Below are positions 9,122 through 16,835 of a stretch of 64,000 bases of DNA, in pieces. Both the position numbers and the translations under genes were made by a program. This stretch comes from Rhizobiaceae bacterium. Its GTDB lineage: Bacteria; Pseudomonadota; Alphaproteobacteria; Rhizobiales; Rhizobiaceae. The stretch covers positions 62,001 to 126,000 of the forward strand of contig JANQMU010000161.1 in the NCBI GenBank assembly GCA_028279875.1, read 5' to 3'. Numbering within the stretch: the stretch's first letter is position 1; each line of letters starts with the position of its first letter. The notes under the pieces were generated by a model that had not been told where the DNA came from, searched no databases, and was given only the letters and a program-made list of their open reading frames with translations.

Positions 9122-9289
9122 ATGTTGCTGTGTCAACGCGAGCAGGCGTCGGAAGCAGCTACCCCGATCGAAACGTGCTTGCTCACTGATTTCGATGAGT
9201 GGTTCTGCCGCTGCGGACGTGAACTCAACATTGAAACACTAATCGATCGGATTGGCGCCGGGCACCAAGTGGTCAAGGATAAGGAATAA
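9122..9289 (+). CDS. Small hypothetical protein (55 aa)
   Basis: A short frame with protein-like composition: an acidic first half, a DEWFCRCGREL segment with a Cys-x-Cys pair near residues 29-31, then a helix-forming NIETLIDRIG. No family is recognised. It could be a fragment of a larger lost gene. The flanking stretches 8877-9121 and 9290-9371 are AT-rich and show nothing else. Confidence 0.3.
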   Translation: MLLCQREQASEAATPIETCLLTDFDEWFCRCGRELNIETLIDRIGAGHQVVKDKE

Positions 9290-9371
9290 CCTCCAAGCCG
9301 TTGTGTGGTGATTGTGGCCACCAGGGAGGTGTTTTGACATTCCAGACGCAATGCGACGGAGAAATCACTGG

Positions 9372-9863
9372 TTAGGTTGGGACTATTTCACTGACGATTC
9401 GCATTGCAACTTTCGTCATCTCCCTTCCCCAATGAGCAGCCTTGTGCATTTCCTGTATCGGGATTGCATCTAGAGCAAGTTCATTCTCTCCAACCTTTTC
9501 GAATACAGCGAACAGGATGAAATCTGCATCGCTTTTCTGAACACCGATGCATTTGGAGTGTGCTATCGGCTTGCGTATTTGAGAGTATTTTTCATAGTCC
9601 TTTTTGTGCTTCTTCACCACTCGTGCGGCGTCGGATCCCGCCGGCGCGTCTCGCAGAACTTTGTAAATCTCTCGAAATTTTGCTGATGCCGGGAATTTGC
9701 CTACCTTTTCCGCCCCCATTGCCAATGGCAACCCGAGCACGCCTGAAACGAGCATACCAAGTGCTGTGTCTAACGCACCCCACACCAGAATGAGGTCAAG
9801 CATTGCATCACGATGCCGCTGCTCAAGGGGCCGGTATACAGTATCGTCCAATCCCTCGATCAT
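9372..9863 (-). CDS. HEPN-motif hypothetical protein
   Basis: The 163-residue, mostly helical protein has a central hydrophobic stretch (about 21-50) and RKPIAHS at 97-103, an Arg-x4-His motif of the HEPN ribonuclease type in its usual setting before a strand. HEPN proteins often act as RNases in toxin-antitoxin or phage-defence systems. The assignment rests on the motif and helical profile only. The ATG at 9863 is preferred because the longer frame to 10067 begins with low-quality sequence. No partner nucleotidyltransferase (MNT) is adjacent. Confidence 0.5.
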   Translation of the reverse strand: MIEGLDDTVYRPLEQRHRDAMLDLILVWGALDTALGMLVSGVLGLPLAMGAEKVGKFPASAKFREIYKVLRDAPAGSDAARVVKKHKKDYEKYSQIRKPIAHSKCIGVQKSDADFILFAVFEKVGENELALDAIPIQEMHKAAHWGREMTKVAMRIVSEIVPT

Positions 9864-10126
9864 GTTGATTTTTCCATTGCGTTTATCCCGGTAAATCAAA
9901 TTTGCACAATGATGCTGCAAATCCACCTGCTGGCCCGTTGGCAGACGCTCAACCTGACGCTGATGAAGGCGATTCTGTATTGGCGGAATAGAGGATGATC
10001 CTGATGCCAATATTACCAGATAGAATGCGAAAGCACACCATCTCTGGCAATGAGAGTCGTAAAGCATTCACGCAGGCCGAGATGATCGCATTGGTGAAAT
10101 GACTCGTCGAGCGACTCAAAAGGTGT

Positions 10127-10567
10127 CTAAGCAGCCTGCTTTTTCGCAACAGCCCTCTCAAGCGCCGCAATGCGATCCATCATTTCTCCGGTCTCAATCA
10201 CCTTGCGCTGCGATTCCACAGTGGACACAAGCCCCTGTGCCTCAGCCGTGGTAATGGTTCCGGATGCCACTGCCTGTGTGATCCTATTCAGGGCGGTCGA
10301 TATGCCTTCAATTGTGCTGGTATCAGGCAGGTCTATTTCAATCTGGCGGGCCAAAGGCGCCGGCCGTGGGTGAATGAACGGTGCAGCCTTTTCGGCCGCC
10401 CAGGCGCGTGCCTTATCGCTCGCGTCTTCGTCGCGCAACACCTTGAGCATGTATTCAACGGGCGTGATGCCATCCGACACTGCCGCCGCAAGCATATCAA
10501 CATGTCGCTGGCTGACGCTCCCCTTTGGGCGTCCCGCACCCTTTCTTGCACCGCCTGCTTTTGCCAC
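10127..10567 (-). CDS. Phage small-terminase-like protein
   Basis: The 146-residue protein opens with GGARKGAGRPKGS, the basic tail typical of a group of phage small-terminase/packaging-initiator proteins. ITPVEYMLKVLRDEDA, a helix of alanines ending PFIHPRPAPL, and a C-terminal coiled coil (about 110-143) follow. Proteins of this layout sit before large terminases in alphaproteobacterial prophages; no large subunit is seen here. In satellites a lone TerS redirects packaging of helper-phage capsids. The gene abuts an upstream hypothetical gene. Confidence 0.6.
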   Translation of the reverse strand: MAKAGGARKGAGRPKGSVSQRHVDMLAAAVSDGITPVEYMLKVLRDEDASDKARAWAAEKAAPFIHPRPAPLARQIEIDLPDTSTIEGISTALNRITQAVASGTITTAEAQGLVSTVESQRKVIETGEMMDRIAALERAVAKKQAA

Positions 10568-10568
10568 G

Positions 10569-10832
10569 TTACCATTTCCAATCGGTTGCGTTAGTGATTG
10601 AACAGATCTTCGGTTTCGGGTGCGCCGGCCTTCTGCTGCCGTCCAAGTTCACAATCTCAAACCTGATCACATCGACGCTGACATTCGGGTCATCCGGGTT
10701 GATGCCATATCGCCTGACTTCGGCATCGTTTTCTTGCCTGCCCGCACCGCTGTAGAGGACAACACGCAAAGCCGGTTGCGCCGTCCCGATCTGCTTTTCA
10801 AGATTAGCGATCCTCGTATCTGCCGCACGCAT
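10569..10832 (-). CDS. Hypothetical protein, operon with small-terminase-like gene
   Basis: An 87-residue protein with an N-terminal helix (RIANLEKQIG), a strand VVLYSGAG and a region rich in Asp/Asn/Pro (YGINPDDPNVSVDVIRFE). No family is recognised. Its stop lies one base before the start of the small-terminase-like gene, so the two are probably co-translated. The ATG at 10832 opens the frame. Confidence 0.5.
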   Translation of the reverse strand: MRAADTRIANLEKQIGTAQPALRVVLYSGAGRQENDAEVRRYGINPDDPNVSVDVIRFEIVNLDGSRRPAHPKPKICSITNATDWKW

Positions 10833-11008
10833 GGATTTTACCTCAGTCCTGGAATTTGATTTTTCCTGATTGTTTTCAAGTCAACTCATTCAGAAGCCAG
10901 GGGGTGTCAGACAACTGGACAACGATTTCCGAGCGACACCCACCATTCGCACCAAATATACGTTGTAAAAGCTTTTACAGCAATGATCGTTTCGGAACCG
11001 TATCACAT

Positions 11009-11323
11009 ATGGCAACCAAACCGTGGGCTATCGGAGAACGATCCGAAGAAGCTGAACGCGGCCGTCAACGAACTTCAGAAATCATCGACAGCCAAAAAGA
11101 AGAAACTGGCCAAGCCGGTGCCGGCCGAAACACGGTGGCCGATCAGATCCGCCTGCAGCGCCAAGAGCGCATCGTGACTTTGATCATCGAAGGATTGGGA
11201 GAGCGTGAGCCGGAACTGCTCAACATGCTGTCAGAGGGCGATTGGGACGAGGCGGAGCTGTTCCGCAATCTTATGGAGCGGCTGAAAGAGCGGCATGGGC
11301 GAACAAGAAAGCCTGGCAGATGA
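11009..11323 (+). CDS. Small charged hypothetical protein
   Basis: The 104-residue frame is rich in Arg and Glu. The second half (RLQRQERIVTLIIEGLGEREPELLNML) looks like a genuine helical protein. A second overlapping frame at 10983-11177 reads NDPKKLNAAVNELQ and KKKKLAKPV, which also looks protein-like, so a frameshift between the two is possible. No family is recognised. The gene faces away from the small-terminase-like pair. Confidence 0.4.
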   Translation: MATKPWAIGERSEEAERGRQRTSEIIDSQKEETGQAGAGRNTVADQIRLQRQERIVTLIIEGLGEREPELLNMLSEGDWDEAELFRNLMERLKERHGRTRKPGR

Positions 11324-11468
11324 TTGACGAAAAGCGCCAATCCGTCACGCTCTACACAAGCTGACGACTCGCAAAAACCGCAAAGCTGCCAGATCAAGCC
11401 GCTCGAAGCAAAAATGTCAGGGGATTGCCCTCTCTGTACAGTATGAGGAATATTACCAGCCTGTCAGA

Positions 11469-11936
11469 TCATGAGGAAAACTGAGCAACATCGTAATTCG
11501 AAATCTGATTTGCGAGTCCCAGTGGTGAAACACCATGGTTGTTTTTGCAATTTGGATCCGCTCCATATTTCAACAGCAAACCAATCGTTTCACCTTTTCC
11601 ACGACTACTAAAAACTGCTCGACCTAATGGGGTATTTCCATACTCATCCTTGGCGTCAATCTCTGCGCCCGCGTCCAGCAGTGTCCTTACTATAGTCGAG
11701 CGTTGATCCTGCGCTGCAAAGTGCAACGCTGTATATCCCGACTGTTCTCTGGTATCGATCAGCGCTCCCTCGCCAATCAGCAATTCCACAGCTTCATCCC
11801 GTCCCTCCAACACAGCCCACATCAGCAAGGTCCGACCGTCACGATCCGGCTGATTTACATCTGATGTGCCCGCAATCTCTGAAGCCAATTTTTTCAAGTT
11901 GCCAGATACCACAGCCTCCTGCGCATCAGTAATCAT
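11469..11936 (-). CDS. Ankyrin-repeat protein, possible immunity protein
   Basis: The 155-residue protein is built of about four ankyrin repeats: DGRTLLMWAVLEGRDEAVELLI, GYTALHFAAQDQRSTIVRTLLDAGA, YGNTPLGRAVFSSRGKGETIGLLLKYGADP and a final short one. There is no signal peptide. Small ankyrin proteins of this size often serve as immunity proteins beside polymorphic toxins. The two genes just upstream on the same strand fit that reading. The ATG at 11936 follows a strong GAGGAG; 11966 is the alternative. Confidence 0.8.
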   Translation of the reverse strand: MITDAQEAVVSGNLKKLASEIAGTSDVNQPDRDGRTLLMWAVLEGRDEAVELLIGEGALIDTREQSGYTALHFAAQDQRSTIVRTLLDAGAEIDAKDEYGNTPLGRAVFSSRGKGETIGLLLKYGADPNCKNNHGVSPLGLANQISNYDVAQFSS

Positions 11937-12019
11937 CGATCTGGCTCCTCGAATTTTTGCCTCCATCTCCAGGAAACGAACATTGTAAGGAGATTACTTC
12001 CCCGTATACTGTAGCTAAT

Positions 12020-12220
12020 CTAAAATTCCCTTTTCAAATCTTCTGGCAACCAGTTCCAGATTATTTCGTAGTACACTTCTCTGATTTCTTTATAGTTGCT
12101 ATTCGCAAACTCGCCGACATCCTCGAAATTTTCGGGCTGGTGAAAAAATTCGTTCACTTTCTCCATCAGCAAGAAAACCCGTTTAACCTCATCGGTATCA
12201 ACGGCAATTTTCTCCGCCAT
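12020..12220 (-). CDS. Small acidic protein, possible immunity protein
   Basis: A 66-residue acidic helical protein (VKRVFLLMEKVNEFFHQPENF, YYEIIWNWLPEDLK) with an AGAGGAA ribosome site just ahead of its ATG. The single-domain acidic character and its position directly after a frame ending in a basic tail, and before an ankyrin gene, suggest an immunity role. No family is recognised. Confidence 0.6.
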   Translation of the reverse strand: MAEKIAVDTDEVKRVFLLMEKVNEFFHQPENFEDVGEFANSNYKEIREVYYEIIWNWLPEDLKREF

Positions 12221-12221
12221 C

Positions 12222-12410
12222 TCACTTCCTCTTCACAAATCGCGGGTTTCGGCCCGTAAGGTCAACATCTCCCTTGAATACACTCTCGGTAGCACTACCC
12301 CGATTATTTTGGATCGATATCCACATTTTCATCGGCCGGCTTTGAGGGTGTGCAAGATTTTGCGCAGGCTCAAGGTGCAGCTTCCGGATCAGAAACGGGA
12401 AGGGCCTCAC
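12222..12410 (-). pseudogene. Possible remnant of a toxin C-terminus
   Basis: The last 35 codons of this frame (from about 12330) read like a protein C-terminus: MKMWISIQNNRG then VFKGDVDLTGRNPRFVKRK. The first half does not look coding. The stop lies one base before the start of the small acidic gene, the spacing seen between polymorphic toxin tips and immunity genes. Upstream toxin sequence is missing, so this would be a leftover tip. Confidence 0.25.
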
Positions 12411-12617
12411 CTGCTGTCTAACCCATGATTATCGGCCCACTGGCTGACGGCACAGCAGCTCGTTAAAAGCGGCAGTATTTTGCCTGTTTTATCGTTGAAG
12501 ACCAGCCACCTGGTCAGCCAAGCTAAAGATCCTTCAATTATTGTCGCTGAGCGCCATTAGCGGACCTTCAAACATCACTTCAGTTGCACAAATGCTCAAA
12601 GCGCTCTACGAGAAAGA

Positions 12618-13013
12618 ATGCCCGTAGGTATTCTGCTGAGTGTAGTTATGGCAACAATTCTCGGCCCGATTGGGGTGGACGAGGTTCGGCTGAAGGCTGA
12701 ACGAGCGGCTGACGCTGATGTGCTCTCCAGCTTGAACCGAAATGGGGATTGCCCTTCTGCAGTTCGCTCAATCGACTTTCGCTTCGTTGGTTCCAAGTCA
12801 GGAATATCAGCGCTTTTCGAAAGGTCTGCAGACCTCGGCTTCACTGTCATCCAGTCTGTACAAATGCCGGACGGCGAAGCTGCTATCGACTTATCGGTGC
12901 AGGCGGATGCCTTGCCTTCCACAATCGATCGCCTGACTGTGAATGCGCTGAAAATCGAAACGTATTTCAACTTGCGATATGATGGCTGGGGAACTGTCGC
13001 GACGAAGTGCTGA
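12618..13013 (+). CDS. RraB-like (RNase E inhibitor B fold) protein
   Basis: The 131-residue protein follows the RraB pattern: KAERAADADVLSSLNRNGD at 26-44, a ferredoxin-like strand IDFRFVGSKSG, the helix LFERSADLGFTVI and the C-terminal RYDGWGT. In enterobacteria RraB inhibits RNase E, but stand-alone RraB-fold proteins in mobile regions are often immunity proteins. The N-terminal GILLSVVMATILG is hydrophobic and could be a membrane or signal segment if the 12618 start is right; 12648 is the alternative. Confidence 0.65.
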   Translation: MPVGILLSVVMATILGPIGVDEVRLKAERAADADVLSSLNRNGDCPSAVRSIDFRFVGSKSGISALFERSADLGFTVIQSVQMPDGEAAIDLSVQADALPSTIDRLTVNALKIETYFNLRYDGWGTVATKC

Positions 13014-13335
13014 TCTAAAGAAAATGTCTTTTGGGACTTATTGTGCCTATGGCCTCAAGAAACCAAATTTGCACACGTGCCGACGGTTGGACCGCGGGCA
13101 ATGTGTCGAAAGCGGCAAACTTGCCGGTTTCACCGATTGCTCTGAAACATCCCCTATTTTCGCGGCCTAAGAGGCAGAGGGCAAACCGCAAATCGGTGCA
13201 TGAATGCGGCGTCCAAACTTGAAAGCAAATGGGAAACGGTTTCCCATTTACCACCTACATTAGTGTACGCGATTGCAGCACCATCAAAGCCAGAAACCAA
13301 CACCACCGCGGCCATCTCCTTTAAGGAATATCTGA
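13014..13335. other. Stretch without recognisable gene
   Basis: Several overlapping short frames on both strands occur, none with convincing protein character. On the minus strand a frame near 13160-13300 contains GGKWETVSHLL but leads nowhere. Confidence 0.4.
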
Positions 13336-13710
13336 TCGGCGGCACTGGCCAGTTACGCAAAGATGGCCGGCGATGACGCACTCGAGAAGATGGCGCTGCG
13401 AATTCGTTCTCGATCCATTCAGCGGTGCGGGGAACTTCTTGAGCAGTAGGAGCCGGCGAACGGAGCGCGCACAGATTTGCAACCTAGGGAGGGAGACCAC
13501 CCTAAGTCCAGAAAAGAAGCGGCAAAGAGTGCAGGTCTGTCGCCTCATCAGCAAAAAACGGCGTTGCGTGTCGCCAGCGTTCCCAAGGATCAATTCGAGA
13601 AGATGGTTGAAGCCGACAAGCCGGCGACCATCACTGAGCTTGCCGAAGCTGGCACTCAGAAGAAACCACCAAAGAACATCGTCGATCTGCAGGGGCGCGA
13701 CCCGCGGTGA
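13336..13710 (+). pseudogene. Truncated phage/plasmid ParB-like accessory gene with internal stop
   Basis: In one frame the DNA reads AALASYAKMAGDDALEKMALRIRSR...GELLEQ, a TAG at 13447-13449, then ARTDLQPREGDH, SRKEAAKSAGLSPHQQKTALRVASVP and ADKPATITELAEAGT. That order matches a family of plasmid/phage proteins in Hyphomicrobiales in which a helical region is followed by an AGLS..Q...ALRVA.VP segment. The N-terminus is missing: a TGA at 13333-13335 opens the stretch. The gene is therefore broken by at least one nonsense codon. A TTG at 13477 could start a 77-residue remnant. Confidence 0.65.
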
Positions 13711-14138
13711 CACAATTCCTCAAGCTCAGTGGCGCGCGTTTGCTGCTTTGCGGTGCCTGACTACTACCGGCAAGCCAAACGCGCGTCCTGGTCCTTGCAG
13801 GGGGCTCGGATACAGGACCACGCGTTAGAACATTCATCAGATATCAAATGCAGCCAACGCATGGGCCGATGTACACGGTCCCCAATTGCGTCAATTGGTA
13901 TTTTGCGCGGAACTATTCCAGTTTCGATCTGTTACCGTCAACAGATAAAGGTCTGCCAGCCTCTTTGCGGAGACCGCATGACCTTGATTGATTTCACCGG
14001 ACTTCGGCGGGTCAATCAGATGTTCGAAAATCATTTCACGGTGTTCCGAATCGGGAATGATTACCGAATAAACTCTGTGCAAGCTCGACAACACGGTCAT
14101 TTCGGGCCCCGGCAATTCGGACCGGCTCCAAGTGCATT
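13711..14138. other. Stretch without recognisable gene
   Basis: No frame on either strand shows a family motif, a good ribosome site and protein-like composition together. I see no repeat, tRNA or hairpin of note. Confidence 0.4.
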
Positions 14139-14639
14139 TTAGAACTCCTTTGTGGCATGAAACTTGGTTCTCAGTTCACTGATACGTCGAAATTCCTGTT
14201 CTAGTTGTTGTTTTAGTGCCAATATCTCGTTTTTGGTCTCATTAATCTCGTTTTCCGAGAGTTTGCCCTCGGGTTGGTGCTTTTCACCGATACGATTTCG
14301 TAAATACCTTATCTGTGTACCGATAGCTTCCGCCGACGCATTGGTAACTGTTAGATCCGCAGAAAACGAAAGTGCCTCCGCCTGAGACCTTTGCGCTTTT
14401 GTGTTTTCGCGTAGCTCTTCCCGCTGCAGTTTGAGTTCTTCTCTTTGCAGAAGAACAGCATAAATTACACCAGCGAACGCCAGTCCAGAAAAGAGGGAAT
14501 TAACGGCGCCGAACATATCCCCAAATTGGCCCCGTTCCGCCGAATTTGTTAGGAAGGCATCGAGAACGAAAGGATAGATGAGAAAAACAACAACTGCGGC
14601 AATACAGACCGCTGCAAATATAACACCCGATTTTGACAA
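14139..14639 (-). CDS. Two-helix membrane protein with coiled coil (putative abortive-infection type)
   Basis: A 166-residue protein. Membrane segments lie at about 6-26 and 43-65 around an RGQFGDMFGAVNSLFSG loop. A heptad-rich coiled coil follows (LLQREELKLQREELRE and later NEIKNEILALKQQLEQEF-like repeats). The QFGDMFGA..SLFSGLAFAGVIYA.LLQ.EEL pattern is shared by membrane proteins often annotated as putative phage abortive-infection proteins. It lies 135 bases downstream of the AlbA_2 gene on the same strand, so the two may act together. The coiled coil would be cytosolic. Confidence 0.6.
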   Translation of the reverse strand: MSKSGVIFAAVCIAAVVVFLIYPFVLDAFLTNSAERGQFGDMFGAVNSLFSGLAFAGVIYAVLLQREELKLQREELRENTKAQRSQAEALSFSADLTVTNASAEAIGTQIRYLRNRIGEKHQPEGKLSENEINETKNEILALKQQLEQEFRRISELRTKFHATKEF

Positions 14640-14774
14640 GATATAACCTCCTCAATGTCACTCGCTGTTTAAATGGCCCATGGGCAACCACAAACAGGGA
14701 AATTGATGAAGTTACATTTTACTAGTGTTATTGTTTGCGCCAACTAAAATATTGTTTTGTGAGACTAAGAATCT

Positions 14775-16145
14775 CTAAAAATTGCCAGCCCTCATTCGAC
14801 TGAGTTCGTCGACGACAAGCTGCATCGGCAACTCAAAGAAACCAAATAACGCGTAGAGAGGCAATAATAGTGGATGGACGATTTCAGCCAGATTCGGGTC
14901 GATGGTCTCCGCCTCCACGTGGGTACTAAGAGCGATTGAGTTCTGACGTGCAACCCTGTCCTCTGAAACGTATCGGCTGTTGTTAATACTGACCAATGAT
15001 CGGCCACTCAAACCTTCATAGACGATGACAAAACGAATCGTCGTCGGCCCCTCAAAAAGGTTTGCAGCTAAGCTTCTTGCGTGAAGAAGCGTCTCCCCTA
15101 CTCTCCATACCGGGAGGTTAATGTCGAACATTGTTGCCGGCGCAACTGGTGCACCTGCTGCAGTTCTGGAATTAACTCCATCTTCCTGAAAACCCCTAAG
15201 TAAAAATGCCAATCCGTTGGGATGTATACGCCAGAAATCAGAATGTGCTGGGTCACGCTCTTCCGTGGGGCTTTGGGTATCTCCTCCCAACCAACACTCG
15301 ACAGCCCCATCGATAGGATAGGGCTGTATCTCATTTCGCGTTGGGTACCAAAATGGGGGCCAGCCGGTATGCCTAACCACGCTGGTTCGCAATACTTCAG
15401 GGAATATTGCGGGTGCTATTTCTCGACGCTCTCCTGTAATCTCATAGGCAAAAGAGTAGTGGCCGTAAGTGAGCCGCGGACCGGCGTCGGGTGGGAGGTG
15501 TGCTATGAGCGCTCGCCACCTTTGAAAGCTCTCCGATTTCCACTCTTCGAGCCTTGCTGGCTCTGCTATTTGTTCTACTTGTGGGACCCTGCCGGCGAAA
15601 AGGTCTCTTATCTGATCGAACATCTCATTGCGCTGGTTTAGCAAACACCGTTTCAGGAGGTCATCCCAATCCCGCGCGCTATGCGGTGTCTCACTACGAG
15701 GCCCCGGTTTTCGAATATAGATTGAGTTGTTTGTCACAATGTTGCCATTTGGTCCCGATCGTTTTGCTCGGATTGGGACCTTATGACCACCGGGAACCAC
15801 AACCATTGGAAACATTAAACCGGTGGGATTTGCGACAACATGAACCGCGCAATGAAACGGAGGATCGCAATAACTCTCGACGATTCCGTTGATCAAGTCT
15901 TGGCTATATCCATCTAGGCTGGCGGGGCGCCCCTCCGCTTCAACAAAACCTCTAGCGGTTTCCGTTAGCCCTAGCGCGATAAAGCCGCCACCATGATTTG
16001 AAATCGCAAGTACTGCCTTTGCAAATATCGCCTTACTCTCATTCGACCTTTGAAAGTCGAGCCAATTCTTGAGCTCGAAATTGAGGTCTTCTCTAGGGTC
16101 GATCAACAAGTCTGAAAGGCGTTCGCGACTAATCTCAATTGGCAT
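14775..16145 (-). CDS. AlbA_2 (Schlafen-like) domain protein
   Basis: The 456-residue protein has an N-terminal AlbA_2-type domain (about 18-160): EDLNFELKNWLDF, then KAIFAKAVLAISNHGGGFIALGLTE, the Glu-Phe-x-Lys-like and Gly-rich signatures of that family. A long unrecognised C-terminal part lacks an AAA ATPase or clear winged helix. AlbA_2 proteins bind nucleic acid and recur in anti-phage systems and as regulators. The ATG at 16145 starts the conserved domain; the frame extends to 16181. Codon use is visibly more AT-rich than in the flanking chromosome. Confidence 0.7.
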   Translation of the reverse strand: MPIEISRERLSDLLIDPREDLNFELKNWLDFQRSNESKAIFAKAVLAISNHGGGFIALGLTETARGFVEAEGRPASLDGYSQDLINGIVESYCDPPFHCAVHVVANPTGLMFPMVVVPGGHKVPIRAKRSGPNGNIVTNNSIYIRKPGPRSETPHSARDWDDLLKRCLLNQRNEMFDQIRDLFAGRVPQVEQIAEPARLEEWKSESFQRWRALIAHLPPDAGPRLTYGHYSFAYEITGERREIAPAIFPEVLRTSVVRHTGWPPFWYPTRNEIQPYPIDGAVECWLGGDTQSPTEERDPAHSDFWRIHPNGLAFLLRGFQEDGVNSRTAAGAPVAPATMFDINLPVWRVGETLLHARSLAANLFEGPTTIRFVIVYEGLSGRSLVSINNSRYVSEDRVARQNSIALSTHVEAETIDPNLAEIVHPLLLPLYALFGFFELPMQLVVDELSRMRAGNF

Positions 16146-16225
16146 TTCCAGAAGGTAACACCAACCACCGAGACTATCCATCGAGTTTGTTGTTTGGAGG
16201 AGAAGTTGCCCGGTTTGATGGAGGG

Positions 16226-16489
16226 TTAGGTGCTACCAGGTTTTAGCCCTTCATTGGCACTCCCCTCGAAGTTGATTGCGACTTGTAGGCAGCCGCAGAA
16301 TCGCACCGTCCGAGGGCGTGTCATCCCACAATGAACCCGGAGATCGCTGATGCCGATAAAGCCTGCGAGATAGGTTTTAAGATCCGGGTCCGGTCCCTCG
16401 AAGTCGCAATCACCATCCGTCTGGTCAAGCTGATCGATCAGGACGAAAATGACGTTCTCCGCGTCCAGCGTCTGTCTGGTGCGGTGCCA
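16226..16489 (-). pseudogene. Open stretch with acidic protein-like remnant
   Basis: Directly after the stop of the S24-like gene the same frame stays open for 87 codons and reads LDAENVIFVLIDQLDQTDGDCDF and PDPDLKTYLAGF. That composition resembles acidic hypothetical proteins common in rhizobial prophages. It has no ATG at its beginning, and the distal half looks degenerate. Probably a gene remnant, or the tail of an alternative frame. Confidence 0.3.
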
Positions 16490-16834
16490 TCAGCGCTTCG
16501 CCGCTCTGTCCAATTCCGCGGAAGATACCAAAGGTCGCCATGCGCCAAGAATACGCCCGACCACACAATCGTTGAAGTGATCTAGCGGCAATTCGTCCGT
16601 CCGGTAGAGCTTGTTTTCAGAAGATAAAAGGATCGAATTGCCCACGCCGGATGCGCGCTTGATGGCGAGGCATCCACCGATCTCGATTACATAGATGCCC
16701 TCGCCCTGGTAGCTGTCCAGTGTTTCAATCGTGACGAAATCACGCCGCGATATGATCGGCTCCATGTTGTCGCCACCGTACTGCATGTTTCGCAGCCGGC
16801 CTTTAGCGTTGGCCTGAAAGGGAACGATCTCCAT
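16490..16834 (-). CDS. S24/LexA-like repressor C-terminal domain, catalytic Ser replaced by Asn
   Basis: The 114-residue protein is the S24 domain alone. YGGDNMEPIISRRDFVTIE aligns with the GDSMEP nucleophile loop. GIYVIEIGGCLAIKRA carries the usual catalytic Lys. ILLSSENKLYRTDELP and VVGRILGAW complete the fold. The nucleophile Ser is Asn, so self-cleavage should be impossible. No DNA-binding domain precedes it. Its ATG comes one base after the stop of the upstream gene, implying co-translation. It may be a truncated or SOS-insensitive regulator, or a partner of another repressor. Confidence 0.7.
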   Translation of the reverse strand: MEIVPFQANAKGRLRNMQYGGDNMEPIISRRDFVTIETLDSYQGEGIYVIEIGGCLAIKRASGVGNSILLSSENKLYRTDELPLDHFNDCVVGRILGAWRPLVSSAELDRAAKR

Positions 16835-16835
16835 A

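Noticed and set aside
13373-13828. VLDPFSGAG in a plus-strand frame, resembling a DNA methyltransferase motif
   Set aside because: It lies in a different frame over the ParB-like remnant, with no other methyltransferase motif; judged coincidence.
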